Positions 14,098 through 21,474 of a DNA stretch of 25,042 nt are shown piece after piece. How positions within the stretch are numbered: the first letter of the stretch is position 1; every line of letters begins with the position of its first letter. Under the pieces are notes generated by a model, which saw nothing but the letters and a program-made list of their open reading frames with translations, did no database searches and was not told the DNA's origin. Origin of the DNA: a virus. The position numbers were made by a program, and so were the translations under genes. Location of the stretch: the IMG/VR virus record IMGVR_UViG_3300049489_000639, positions 1 to 25,042 of that record; one strand, given 5' to 3'.

Positions 14098-15630
14098 TCA
14101 CGCCGCCTGATCTTCTGGGTCTGTCCCGGCCTTTGGGCCTTCCTCGGAGTCGTCCTGCGCCGGGTCTTTCTTCTCCCCGCCAAACTGCCCCATGAGGGCC
14201 TCACGGGCTTGCGCCTGCTTCGTGGCATCCACTCCACTATAGTCGTGGGCCTCGATATCCTTCTGGAGTTTTTCCGCGTCCGGCAGGTTCATCTGCTGAA
14301 CCGCCTTCTTGAGTACGGCCTTGCGCACTGACTCGATAGGCTTCAGGTCGTCGGCAAATGCTTGAAAGAGCCTCACCTGCTGGTCGATGTCCTCAACCGT
14401 GATGTTTTTATCGAGAGTGATTTTGCCTTCGAAATTCTTGTTACCGGTCTTGAACGCGGCGTATTGCTGGATCATGTGATTTGCAAGATTCTCAATCTCG
14501 GCCAGTGCCGACTTGAGAAACGCGACCAGCTCGTCCTTCATCTCGCGGAGTGTGTCAGCGCCGGGAGCCTCGTTACTGGTGGAGGCAAGGCGCTTGGTCT
14601 GGTTGAATGCGACCTTGTAAATCTGGTCAACGGTGCGCTCGATAGCGCCTTCGAGTGCTGCGGTATTCGAGGGCTCGATTGTGTGCACATTGCTATCTTT
14701 AGGCACCCGGGTGATCGAAAACTCGGTGAGTGCCATCATGTTCTCTTCGTTCAGATCGCCCGCGATGATAATCCGCTGGTAAGCCTGATTGTTTAGCTGG
14801 CTGTAGTACGCGCTCATGAGGTTGAAGAGAACGAGGCATAGTTCCGAAACATCCTTCACCCATGAATCGCCGTTCATGATGGCGCTAATTGGAAGCTCGT
14901 CAAGCTGCTCGACTACCTGCGGCGCTCCTTCGATCGTCCAAGTGGCTGAATCGCCCTCGCCCTCCTGCCGGAAGGTCTGAACCGTATAACCTACAGCTTC
15001 TTTTTGGTACACCCGGCAATACTTGACGCATTGCGGCTTTTCGATGAGAGACATGCGCGGCGCGATGGCCTCGTATTCATACCGAAATGAGTTGAACTTC
15101 CCGAATCGTTTCGAGTCCCGTGATTCCCGCTCCCAGTCCTTGAATTCGAGAACGTCCAGAACCTCGAAGAATGCCCGGTGACCGAGGGCGTTCTGCTGAC
15201 CAAGGCTTGTCACCTCGTCGAGGTCATAAGCGTCTGTTAGAACAATCGGGCGACCGTCCCGCACATATGCGGTGAATACCGGACCTTTTAGGAAGGTCAT
15301 AAAGTCGCTACCGTTACCGTCGACGTTCTGCCAGTCGTCGCCAAACAAGGCCTGAACCGATGGATCTATCTGCGGGTCGTTCTTGAAACAGAGTGATGTC
15401 CAGTTCGAGACAATCGCCTCCATGAGATTGAAGTATCTGGATCGCTGCTCGCGCCTAGCGCGGAGCTTTGCACCATGCCCGGGCACTGCCTCAAGGTCAT
15501 GCGCCCACAGGTATTTTAGCTGGCACAGTACCGAGTGAATCCCCTCGTATAGCGCACGATAGGTTTCCCATGAGTCCTGTTTCGCTTTGAACTCAGGGTG
15601 CTCATAAAAATCAATCTGCTCGTTTGCCAT
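14098..15630 (-). CDS. Portal protein
   Basis: A 510-residue protein between the large terminase and the MuF-like gene, the usual place and size for a portal, the dodecameric channel at the packaging vertex. The start (FYEHPEFKAKQDSWETYRALYEG) and RYFNLMEAIVSNWTSLCFK resemble the family in which the N-terminus carries 'W..yr..yeG' and 'R...y.N......v....g..F'. LFNLMSAYYSQLNNQAYQR is the helical stem region, and NQTKRLASTSNEAPGADTL the crown-proximal helix. The C-terminal 50 residues are acidic and Gln/Gly-rich, often disordered in portals. AGGAA precedes the ATG. Confidence 0.88.
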   Translation of the reverse strand: MANEQIDFYEHPEFKAKQDSWETYRALYEGIHSVLCQLKYLWAHDLEAVPGHGAKLRARREQRSRYFNLMEAIVSNWTSLCFKNDPQIDPSVQALFGDDWQNVDGNGSDFMTFLKGPVFTAYVRDGRPIVLTDAYDLDEVTSLGQQNALGHRAFFEVLDVLEFKDWERESRDSKRFGKFNSFRYEYEAIAPRMSLIEKPQCVKYCRVYQKEAVGYTVQTFRQEGEGDSATWTIEGAPQVVEQLDELPISAIMNGDSWVKDVSELCLVLFNLMSAYYSQLNNQAYQRIIIAGDLNEENMMALTEFSITRVPKDSNVHTIEPSNTAALEGAIERTVDQIYKVAFNQTKRLASTSNEAPGADTLREMKDELVAFLKSALAEIENLANHMIQQYAAFKTGNKNFEGKITLDKNITVEDIDQQVRLFQAFADDLKPIESVRKAVLKKAVQQMNLPDAEKLQKDIEAHDYSGVDATKQAQAREALMGQFGGEKKDPAQDDSEEGPKAGTDPEDQAA

Positions 15631-15636
15631 CGGTTC

Positions 15637-17013
15637 CTAATTTGTTCCGTACTGTTCCCGCGCGCGGGGGTTTACGATATTTGTGTGCTTATAGAGCTGG
15701 AACAGGCAGTAGCGCGGCCCGTCCCCATAGTGGGTCCAGTCCTCACCTGCCGGCTTGTCAAAGTTCCAAGTGCCGTCTATGAGCGTGGTTTTTGCGAATG
15801 CGTTGATCGTCTTCGTGCATTCAGGGCTCACCGCAAACATGTCGTAGGACATGAGGGCTGCCATCTTTTCGAGACTGTTTCTGATACTTGGTGCGTGATC
15901 GTCAGCGAGGATTTCAACATCTACAAACTGACCGGCCTTCAGGTACTGCTGGATCATCTGAAAGTCACAGGCCTCGGTGTTGTGCCTCTCTGACCAACCG
16001 TCGTGACCGCCGTATATCTTGATAGGGGTCCGCCCGAATCTCTCCTTCGGGAATTGCGCCATGAACTCCGCGCAGCCATCCATCAGGCCCCGGGATTTCC
16101 CGGATGACTCGGCAATCGCTACCCACCGCTGAGAGCGGATATAGTTCTTCTCTGTGGTGAATTTCTGCAGCACTACCCAAGCAAGCGGCGTGCGGTTAAA
16201 GTCCCAACAGAACATCAGCTCCACGCCGGGGATCGGCTTTGGTATGTACTTGAGGACGTTTCGCGACTCGTAGAATTCCCAATAGGCCGTTCCTCGAGTA
16301 AACGAGACGAACAGGCCGAACAGGTAGCTCTCTAACTTACCCGGGTCGTAAGAGTACGCATTCCGAAGATTGTCGATGTAGTCGGCTTCGAGCGTCGGAT
16401 TGTCCGACGTGTGGAGAATGATGCGCCGGTAATTGCGCTTGAGGTCTATTCCCTCCGGGAAATTCGCCTCTTTCTCGTACCAGTTAAACCCCTCCGGAGT
16501 TCCTTCGAGAAGGAATTGCTTTACCTTCGCCAAGGAACAGCGGATACGTGCCCGGGTCTTTTCGTATGCGACACGCCTCCAGAGTCCAACCTCGGTCCCA
16601 GATGCGTGTGAAATCGACGGTCCGACAAACCTCTCGGCTTTCTCTGCCGAGAAGAAATGAATCTCCTGCGGGCCGCGCCGGGTCTTCCAGCACTTCATGA
16701 CGATGCGCGGTCGCTTCGACATTACGACGTCGAAGTGTAGCCCCTCTAAGAGACCGAAATAGTCGTACAGAACCTTGATAAACTCAGGTATGAGAGTGTT
16801 CTCAACCTGGGTGAATGTCGGGCCTATTGACCAGCTATACCGTGATTCCGGGTTCTCCCTGCATGTAAGCAGATGCCAGAGCACCGCGCCGTGCGTACCG
16901 CCAGCGCCGAGGCCCTTCGTTATCCAGTGACAACGGTAATTTGTTTGATCGTGTAGGAGGTTCCAGACCCAGAACGGTGCGGTAAGTTTTCGCTCACCTT
17001 CCCGAATCCTCAT
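15637..17013 (-). CDS. Terminase large subunit (packaging ATPase/nuclease) with atypical P-loop
   Basis: A 458-residue two-domain packaging motor. The P-loop region at 31-41 reads ITKGLGAGGTH: the usual GKT lysine is replaced by Gly, while a Lys stands at 33, before the loop. A Walker B-like segment near 138-142 has GTEVG rather than a clear Asp-Glu, with E141 the candidate catalytic Glu. A coupling motif lies at 170-180 (EGTPEGFNWYE). The nuclease domain shows CWDFN (D271), IYGGHDG (about 333-339) and DWTHYGDGPRY (about 425-435), the three acidic clusters of the RNase H-like fold. The start overlaps the small terminase gene by 20 bases. Family is certain from order and the nuclease motifs, and the ATPase motif variation is real in the sequence. 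Confidence 0.9.
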   Translation of the reverse strand: MRIREGERKLTAPFWVWNLLHDQTNYRCHWITKGLGAGGTHGAVLWHLLTCRENPESRYSWSIGPTFTQVENTLIPEFIKVLYDYFGLLEGLHFDVVMSKRPRIVMKCWKTRRGPQEIHFFSAEKAERFVGPSISHASGTEVGLWRRVAYEKTRARIRCSLAKVKQFLLEGTPEGFNWYEKEANFPEGIDLKRNYRRIILHTSDNPTLEADYIDNLRNAYSYDPGKLESYLFGLFVSFTRGTAYWEFYESRNVLKYIPKPIPGVELMFCWDFNRTPLAWVVLQKFTTEKNYIRSQRWVAIAESSGKSRGLMDGCAEFMAQFPKERFGRTPIKIYGGHDGWSERHNTEACDFQMIQQYLKAGQFVDVEILADDHAPSIRNSLEKMAALMSYDMFAVSPECTKTINAFAKTTLIDGTWNFDKPAGEDWTHYGDGPRYCLFQLYKHTNIVNPRAREQYGTN

Positions 17014-17404
17014 CTGTGTTGCTCTTTAACCGCTCGGGTATAGGGCCTTGAACGAGCACGATCTTGGTCGGGACCGCATCCTCGCTTGAGGGTCCGTGCT
17101 CGTCGACGTATCGACGTTGCCGAATTGCATCGTCGTACTTTTCGGGGGCCAGCGACTTCAGCATGAAGATAAGTAGCATGTCGCTCTTCTCGATGGCGCG
17201 CTTTACCGCTACCGCTTCGAGGGCCTCTAACCGGTCTGTCCTGAGTTTCTCTAGGTACTGTTGAAATGGTTTTGTCTTCAGCCACAGTCGCGCTGTGCTG
17301 TAGGGCACGTCAGCTTTCTTCGCGGCCTGCTTAACGATACCCTGCGCCTCGATGTAGGCTTCGGCGAATTTCTCCTGCTTGACCTTATTCGTCGAGCGGG
17401 ACAT
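16994..17404 (-). CDS. Terminase small subunit
   Basis: A 136-residue protein directly before and overlapping the large terminase gene. Residues 8-50 (KQEKFAEAYIEAQGIVKQAA, then a turn and STARLWLKTKPFQQYL) form a helix-turn-helix typical of small terminases that recognise the packaging start site. The central helices (LEALEAVAVKRAIEKSD) and FMLKSLAPEKYDD match the oligomerisation region, and the acidic, polar C-terminus fits the tail that contacts the large subunit. Its ATG lies inside the 3' end of the methyltransferase gene (20-base overlap), so the packaging genes are probably transcribed together with it. Confidence 0.88.
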   Translation of the reverse strand: MSRSTNKVKQEKFAEAYIEAQGIVKQAAKKADVPYSTARLWLKTKPFQQYLEKLRTDRLEALEAVAVKRAIEKSDMLLIFMLKSLAPEKYDDAIRQRRYVDEHGPSSEDAVPTKIVLVQGPIPERLKSNTDEDSGR

Positions 17405-18617
17405 ACGGTTCGCCGTTTATGGTGCATTCGAAATCTTTGCCGGAGGCTTCGCAGTGGCGCTTGTAGCGGTCGATTATCACTTGGCAGTATTGTGGTTCCA
17501 GCTCGATCCCGACACAGGTACGATTCAACTGATCGCAGGCAATAAGCGTTGTGCCAGTGCCTAGGAACGGATCGATCACCGTTTCGCCGCCGGTAATCTT
17601 CAGAACTTCCGCTGCGAACGTCAGCGGCATCGTTGCTCCGTGTATAGAAGCGAACTCTAATGAGCGCGTCGGATCGACGTTAATCACCGCATCCTTGTCG
17701 CCATGAAAAGCGGCTGTCGGTATAGCCCGGGAGGGTAACTCTTCGGGCGACAACAGAAATACGAACTCAAAATTTGAGTTGATCACGTTCTTCGCCGCCG
17801 CTGGCGCCGATAAACGCTTGTTCCAAATTAGAACATCAATCAGATGATTGCCGAAATCGTACAACCAGCCAACCAGATCGACCTTGTTGCCAGCTAGCAT
17901 TTGGATATTTATAGCCGCGCAATTGGTCTTCTGCAGTGCATTGTGGGCGACCTTGCCGATGAATGCTCGATACTCCCCGACATCTAGGTCGTCAGTAAAT
18001 CCGAGATACGAGCTCGTCTGAAGGCTCTTGTTTGCCATCTTCACGTTATCGCCTCGGTTGTAAGGCGGGCTGGTGAAGCAAACGTCCGCCTCCCGCCAGT
18101 TCGAAATGTCCTGACAATCGCCGCAAACTACTCGATGCCGCCCGAGCGTGATCAGATCGCCCCGCTTGATGAAGCATTCCTTTTCGAGGTCTGGCTCGAA
18201 GTCGTCGTCCACTACCTCTGGCTCGGCTTCCTCTTCTTCTGGGAGCAGATCACGGAGCGCCCACTCATCAACATCGAATCCGAGGTCTTCGAGCGCCTCG
18301 ATTTCAATCTTGATGTTGTCGATGTCCCACTCGGCGTCCGCGGCGAGTTTGTTGTCGAGAATTCGGTATGCCTTCTTCTGCGCTTCGGTGAGACCCTTGA
18401 TTTGGTAGACCGGTGCTTTCTCCAGCCCGAGCTTTTTTGCGGCGGCCAAGCGTCCATGACCAACCAACACGATAAAATCTTCGTCGCAAACTATCGGCTG
18501 CGCCCAGCCCACCATCTTGATTGAGTTCGCAATATGGTCAACCTGCGTCTCCGGGTGCTTCTTGTTGTTGAAGCTGTACGGGATGAGCCTAGAAAGTTCA
18601 ACTTCTTCGACTTTCAT
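17385..18617 (-). CDS. ParB-like domain fused to a DNA methyltransferase (beta class, N4-C or N6-A)
   Basis: A 410-residue fusion. Residues 1 to about 110 form a ParB/sulfiredoxin-like domain, with LIPYSFNNKKHP and the GHGRLAAAKKLG motif at 53-64. An acidic linker (125-145) follows. The methyltransferase has HRVVCGDCQD (161-170), the catalytic TSPPYNRG at 182-189 and the cofactor-binding DPFLGTGTT at 349-357. With the catalytic motif before the SAM motif it belongs to the beta class, and SPPY is commonest in N4-cytosine enzymes, although adenine modification is possible. Such fusions are frequent in phages beside the terminase and may modify phage DNA against restriction. The product ends 20 bases inside the small terminase gene. 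No cognate endonuclease is seen. Confidence 0.9.
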   Translation of the reverse strand: MKVEEVELSRLIPYSFNNKKHPETQVDHIANSIKMVGWAQPIVCDEDFIVLVGHGRLAAAKKLGLEKAPVYQIKGLTEAQKKAYRILDNKLAADAEWDIDNIKIEIEALEDLGFDVDEWALRDLLPEEEEAEPEVVDDDFEPDLEKECFIKRGDLITLGRHRVVCGDCQDISNWREADVCFTSPPYNRGDNVKMANKSLQTSSYLGFTDDLDVGEYRAFIGKVAHNALQKTNCAAINIQMLAGNKVDLVGWLYDFGNHLIDVLIWNKRLSAPAAAKNVINSNFEFVFLLSPEELPSRAIPTAAFHGDKDAVINVDPTRSLEFASIHGATMPLTFAAEVLKITGGETVIDPFLGTGTTLIACDQLNRTCVGIELEPQYCQVIIDRYKRHCEASGKDFECTINGEPYVPLDE

Positions 18618-18674
18618 CTTTTTATATGTGTGCTAAGTAAGGCTAGTAAAACGACCGAGACTAATTGAAAATGT

Positions 18675-18752
18675 AAGACGGCCCCCGATTCGAACGGGGC
18701 ATCCCGGGTCGCTGTTAGGCTCCCGTACATAAACCCTCATGCTCTACCGCCC
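18675..18752 (-). tRNA. tRNA-like element with aberrant anticodon arm, identity unresolved
   Basis: The 78 bases directly after the stop of the upstream gene end with a perfect T arm (CCCCG, loop TTCGAAT, CGGGG) and a 7-bp acceptor stem GGGCGGT / GCCGTCT (three G-T wobbles), then T73 without an encoded CCA. A D-arm-like GCAT / ATGT hairpin can be drawn. The anticodon arm does not give a normal five-pair stem with a seven-base loop: the best fold is CGGG / CCCG with an inner GC / GC pair around CTAACA. It could be a decayed tRNA, a highly divergent one, or a tRNA-derived RNA. No integrase is nearby to support an attachment site. Confidence 0.5.
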
Positions 18753-19214
18753 CTATGCGTCGAAATCAGGGGGCTCAAGGAGCCCTTTGCGAATAAGCCT
18801 GTTCTCTATCTCGTCCGTCACTTCCTTAACGAGCTGCTGAACCCTGCGGGTCGAGAGCCCAAGCTTGTCGGCTATTTCATCAACCGATGTCCGCCGCTCG
18901 TTGTCGACCTTCCAGTACATGACGAACACCTCCCGCGCCTTCGTGCTGTTGTGGTATCTGAGCGCGTCCCTGATCGCCATCGTTATCTTGTGCCAGTGAT
19001 CGAGCGGGTCGAGCCCGTCGTCTAGCGGTAGCCGAGGCGGCCGGGCTTCAGGGTCGAATTCCTGCGATGAGCGGTCGTGCTTTATTCCCTGCCAGAGAGA
19101 GGGCTTTTTGATGTCGGCGGGGCGATTGAGAAACCAGAATGTGAGGGCTTGCCCTACGGTGGAAAAGCGGTAGAGGCGCTTGCGAGTTTGTTTCGGTGAC
19201 GGGTCTTCTACCAT
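18753..19214 (-). CDS. Helix-turn-helix protein, candidate late-gene regulator
   Basis: A 153-residue protein. The C-terminal part (about 110-140) reads SVDEIADKLGLSTRRVQQLV followed by a charged helix, a sigma-70 region 4-like helix-turn-helix. Upstream of it are a helix with LRYHNSTKAREVFVMYW and a polar N-terminal half. The combination 'A...L.......v...yw......s...iA..l..s...v.....' is common in phage late transcription regulators of the antiterminator-Q or ArpU type, encoded just before the packaging genes, as here. It is followed immediately by a tRNA-like element and the methyltransferase. No ribosome-binding site is obvious before its ATG, and a small inverted repeat overlaps the start, so autoregulation is possible. 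The activator role is inferred. Confidence 0.65.
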   Translation of the reverse strand: MVEDPSPKQTRKRLYRFSTVGQALTFWFLNRPADIKKPSLWQGIKHDRSSQEFDPEARPPRLPLDDGLDPLDHWHKITMAIRDALRYHNSTKAREVFVMYWKVDNERRTSVDEIADKLGLSTRRVQQLVKEVTDEIENRLIRKGLLEPPDFDA

Positions 19215-19245
19215 GTAGAGTAACCATAGAAATTACGAAATGTCA

Positions 19246-19596
19246 CTACACTCGACGAGACTTTCTTCCCGGATGCTTAGAAAAGATGCACTTCGATGAT
19301 CCGTTACTCTGAAATATCGCTTCAAAATCGCCAGCAGCAAGAAACGTGCGAATGCGATTTACCATTCCCTCCCAATCGGGATAGAGCGCCTGACAAAGAA
19401 ATACAAAAGAGAAATGGGTGTCGCTGCTCACGCCATCGCTCCAGAACCACTTATGTAGAATGTCGAATGTTTCCCAAGACCGCTGACCGTCCAGCATTTT
19501 TCGCCGCGCATATATTGCGTAGTCCTTTACGGCTTTTAGAAGTACGGAAGCCAGAACGCGATGCTCGCCCGACTTGATCGTCGGCTCCGCGTTCAA
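19246..19596 (-). CDS. Conserved phage protein of unknown function (TTG start proposed)
   Basis: The convincing coding part begins around LNAEPTIKSGEHRVLASVLL. A TTG at 19596 in the TTTGTTTTTTG stretch is the best start I can see, with GCAGG about eight bases before it, giving 116 residues. The frame is open further upstream to 19857, but that part lies within the RusA gene and reads as nonsense. The pattern AVKDYAIYARR, then a Trp-rich segment (HKWFWSDG), then FSFVFLCQALYPDWEGMVNR recalls a widespread phage protein family with 'W..sd....fsF..lC..l' whose function is unknown. A rival ATG at about 19649 in another frame has a better ribosome-binding site but leads to a sequence without protein character. 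Confidence 0.6.
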   Translation of the reverse strand: MNAEPTIKSGEHRVLASVLLKAVKDYAIYARRKMLDGQRSWETFDILHKWFWSDGVSSDTHFSFVFLCQALYPDWEGMVNRIRTFLAAGDFEAIFQSNGSSKCIFSKHPGRKSRRV

Positions 19597-19684
19597 AAAA
19601 CAAACCTGCGCGACGGGGAGTGAATTGATAAACAAGGCGCACCATAAAAGTAAAACCTTCCGGCACAGCCCTGTTGAGATGGTT

Positions 19685-19698
19685 GCTCTATGTAGAGC
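19685..19698. promoter_or_regulatory. Palindrome, possible operator
   Basis: GCTCTACATAGAGC is a perfect inverted repeat (6-bp arms, two-base centre) in the 131-base gap between the RusA gene and the next gene, the largest gap in this operon. A related half-site, CTCTACAT, recurs over the start codon of the helix-turn-helix gene near 19206-19218. I see no convincing -35/-10 pair around it. Confidence 0.35.
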
Positions 19699-19727
19699 GA
19701 ATGTACTGATATTGTAAGAACTATTGC

Positions 19728-20288
19728 TTAGTCCGCAGGCGCAATAATCGAGTCGAGGAGGTAGCGCATACTTGCGCGGTGGATGTACGCCGCTGACACG
19801 TTGATCACGGTCTTCTCTGCGGGGAGATCGAACCAAGTCGCGCGGGACGCCCAACACTGCGCGCGGGAATCGTCATCGATCAGGCCAATATCTTCGAGCC
19901 AATCGCACACGGCTTTCGGCGTATTGTGGCAGTCCCACCGTCCTTTCCGGTGGCCAAGAACGATGTGAATATGCACGGGGTTCTTGCCGAATGTCGGCGG
20001 CGGCAGTCCTTCCGTGACGAGTGCCTGGGTATAGAGTTGTGTCATGGCGTCGAGGCGGGCGGCACCCTCCTTGTGCCAATCGAGGGTCAGGAATCTGCCT
20101 GCGCGAAATGGCACGCGGTCGTTGGACGAAGGAAGTTGCAGGAGTGCTCCGGTGAATTCGATTTGAATATTCATTAGTTCATCGCCGGTCGAGCGTGGGC
20201 AGATCACTTTGCAAGTCGAGTTCTTTATCAGCTCTGCGGCGATTTTCTTACGGGGGAGAAGCTTGAATGCGACCTTAATCGAAGTCAC
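19728..20288 (-). CDS. RusA-like Holliday junction resolvase
   Basis: A 186-residue protein with a GTG start overlapping the upstream stop (GTGA at 20285-20288). An internal ATG at MNIQIEFTG is an alternative start. The core from about residue 100 reads NPVHIHIVLGHRKGRWDCHN, then TPKAVCDWLEDIGLIDDDS, matching the RusA pattern of a conserved Asp in 'D..N..K...D.L...g...DD', with the acidic residues forming the metal-dependent active site that cuts branched DNA. The WFDLPAEKTVINVS strand closes the fold. RusA is a frequent phage replication/recombination gene, used to resolve junctions before packaging, and it lies close to the late regulator candidate as in many lambdoid phages. Confidence 0.85.
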   Translation of the reverse strand: MTSIKVAFKLLPRKKIAAELIKNSTCKVICPRSTGDELMNIQIEFTGALLQLPSSNDRVPFRAGRFLTLDWHKEGAARLDAMTQLYTQALVTEGLPPPTFGKNPVHIHIVLGHRKGRWDCHNTPKAVCDWLEDIGLIDDDSRAQCWASRATWFDLPAEKTVINVSAAYIHRASMRYLLDSIIAPAD

Positions 20289-20494
20289 GAAAGCCCGTTG
20301 TATAGGACCGCTGTGTACCTCTGCAGCCTGAGCGCAATCAAACCGAGAAGATATGCCGCTTTGAAATTGCTCCGCTCGTTGTCTGACTCTATGAGCCTCG
20401 CTATACGGGCGAGAGTGCCCTTGCGTTGGATTCGAGCGAGAAAATCGCTGGCTTCTTGGGCAAGGTCTGGATTCATGGTGTTGAGATGCTCCAT
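20285..20494 (-). CDS. Small helical protein, unknown function
   Basis: A 69-residue protein beginning MEHLNTMNPDLAQEASDFLA. It is basic and predicted helical throughout, with LLGLIALRLQR a hydrophobic helix near the end. Its stop overlaps the GTG of the RusA-like gene, and its ATG is two bases from the previous stop, so it belongs to the same coupled run. No family is recognised. Confidence 0.6.
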   Translation of the reverse strand: MEHLNTMNPDLAQEASDFLARIQRKGTLARIARLIESDNERSNFKAAYLLGLIALRLQRYTAVLYNGLS

Positions 20495-20495
20495 A

Positions 20496-20726
20496 TCAGC
20501 AAATCAGTGCGTGCGTTCCGCGTGCTAGGTCTATTGTCATACTCGGCAGTAATTGCCCGCCCTTGAATGATTGTGCATCGTATAGCTGGATCTCGACGCC
20601 GCGCACCCCGGCGAGCGTTCGTGCCACATCCGCCTTGGTTCCCTGAAGCGTTGGCACCTGCCGCCCGGCTTCGTCGAAGGTCATCACCATCCCGTTGTTC
20701 ATTTCGTACATGTTGAGCTTTTGCAT
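20496..20726 (-). CDS. Small protein of unknown function
   Basis: A 76-residue protein, MQKLNMYEMNNGMVMTFDEA, with a mixed alpha/beta pattern (KADVARTLAGVRGVEIQLYD as a helix and strand). The ATG overlaps the preceding stop (TAATG). It is kept because of the coupling and the absence of any rival frame. Function is unknown. Confidence 0.6.
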   Translation of the reverse strand: MQKLNMYEMNNGMVMTFDEAGRQVPTLQGTKADVARTLAGVRGVEIQLYDAQSFKGGQLLPSMTIDLARGTHALIC

Positions 20727-21019
20727 TAGTCCTCAAACATCTTTTTCATTATTGCGGAGATGTCCTCGGGCGTGATGGCGCGAGCATACCCTAATCGTGG
20801 GTCCAGCTTGCCGGTGAATATGCTCATAGCTACGGGGTCCACATCGCCCTCGATTTCATGGCTCACGTATTTGGGAAGCTGGCTTGCTCGCCAATCCTTG
20901 AAGTCGGGGCTGGCCTCGCACCGAGCGCAAGCGCGGGCAAATCGGAAACTCATCTCACCTGTGGTGATCGTCGTCGTCATCTCCTTCTCATGCCCGCAGT
21001 GCTCGCATTTGTCGGTCAT
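20726..21019 (-). CDS. Small zinc-binding-like protein
   Basis: A 97-residue protein with two CxxC pairs: CEHCGHEKE at residues 5-13 and ACARCEAS around 30-37, enough for one zinc site of the ribbon type. The rest includes SHEIEGDVDPVAMSIFTGKL and a C-terminal helix. The ATG overlaps the stop of the J-domain gene (ATGA), so the two are coupled. Zinc ribbons in phage early operons are common, and the partner (DNA, RNA or protein) cannot be told from the sequence. Confidence 0.65.
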   Translation of the reverse strand: MTDKCEHCGHEKEMTTTITTGEMSFRFARACARCEASPDFKDWRASQLPKYVSHEIEGDVDPVAMSIFTGKLDPRLGYARAITPEDISAIMKKMFED

Positions 21020-21444
21020 GTGGTGCCGTGCCCCTTATCAAACCACTTTAAGCAGACGGCTATAAGAGCTTCACGTGACATGCCGTTGATTGCCGTTTTG
21101 TACACTTCCCGCTTCCTTTGTCTTTCGCCCAGCCGGATGCGCTCCGCCTCTTCGCCTGCGCGCTTCAGATTCTCAAATGCCTCGGTGACCGGGTCTTTCT
21201 TAGGCCCTGTCCGAAACTGCGCGAAGATATCGTCCCTCTCGGGAGTCCTTTGCCATTGCCAGCCGCCTGCGCCTTCCCGCGAGCCTTGCTGTCGATTCCT
21301 CAACTCAATCGCCACATCCATCTGCCGATTAATCTCGGCCATGACCTTCGTGTCGCCGCCGCGATCCGGGTGATGCTTTTTCACCAGAGTCTTCCATCGT
21401 TCTTGGATTTCGGCTTCGGTCTGACAGCCTTGGAAGTAGTTCAT
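21016..21444 (-). CDS. J-domain (DnaJ-like) protein
   Basis: The ATG at 21444 (MNYFQGCQTEAEIQERWKTL) is chosen because AAAGG lies about nine bases upstream, and a GTG at 21471 is possible but lacks this. The product is 142 residues. Residues about 13-50 are a J-domain: helix II WKTLVKKHHPDRGGDTK carries the conserved HPD tripeptide that stimulates Hsp70 ATPase, followed by helix III. The remainder is a charged, linker-like region and a C-terminal helix with MSREALIAVCLKWFDK. Phage J-domain proteins may recruit host DnaK for replication or assembly. No glycine-rich or zinc-finger DnaJ segments follow, so this is a J-only protein. Confidence 0.8.
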   Translation of the reverse strand: MNYFQGCQTEAEIQERWKTLVKKHHPDRGGDTKVMAEINRQMDVAIELRNRQQGSREGAGGWQWQRTPERDDIFAQFRTGPKKDPVTEAFENLKRAGEEAERIRLGERQRKREVYKTAINGMSREALIAVCLKWFDKGHGTT

Positions 21445-21474
21445 TGGTTTGGCCTTTAGTCGGTAGGTCACAGC

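Noticed and set aside
18600-18655. TTTACT and TATAAA spaced by 18 bases before the methyltransferase
   Set aside because: The -10-like box is only two to three bases from the ATG, so a transcript would start inside the gene.
18675-18790. tmRNA-like wording around the tRNA-like element
   Set aside because: Short matches only; the region is far too short and lacks a tag frame.
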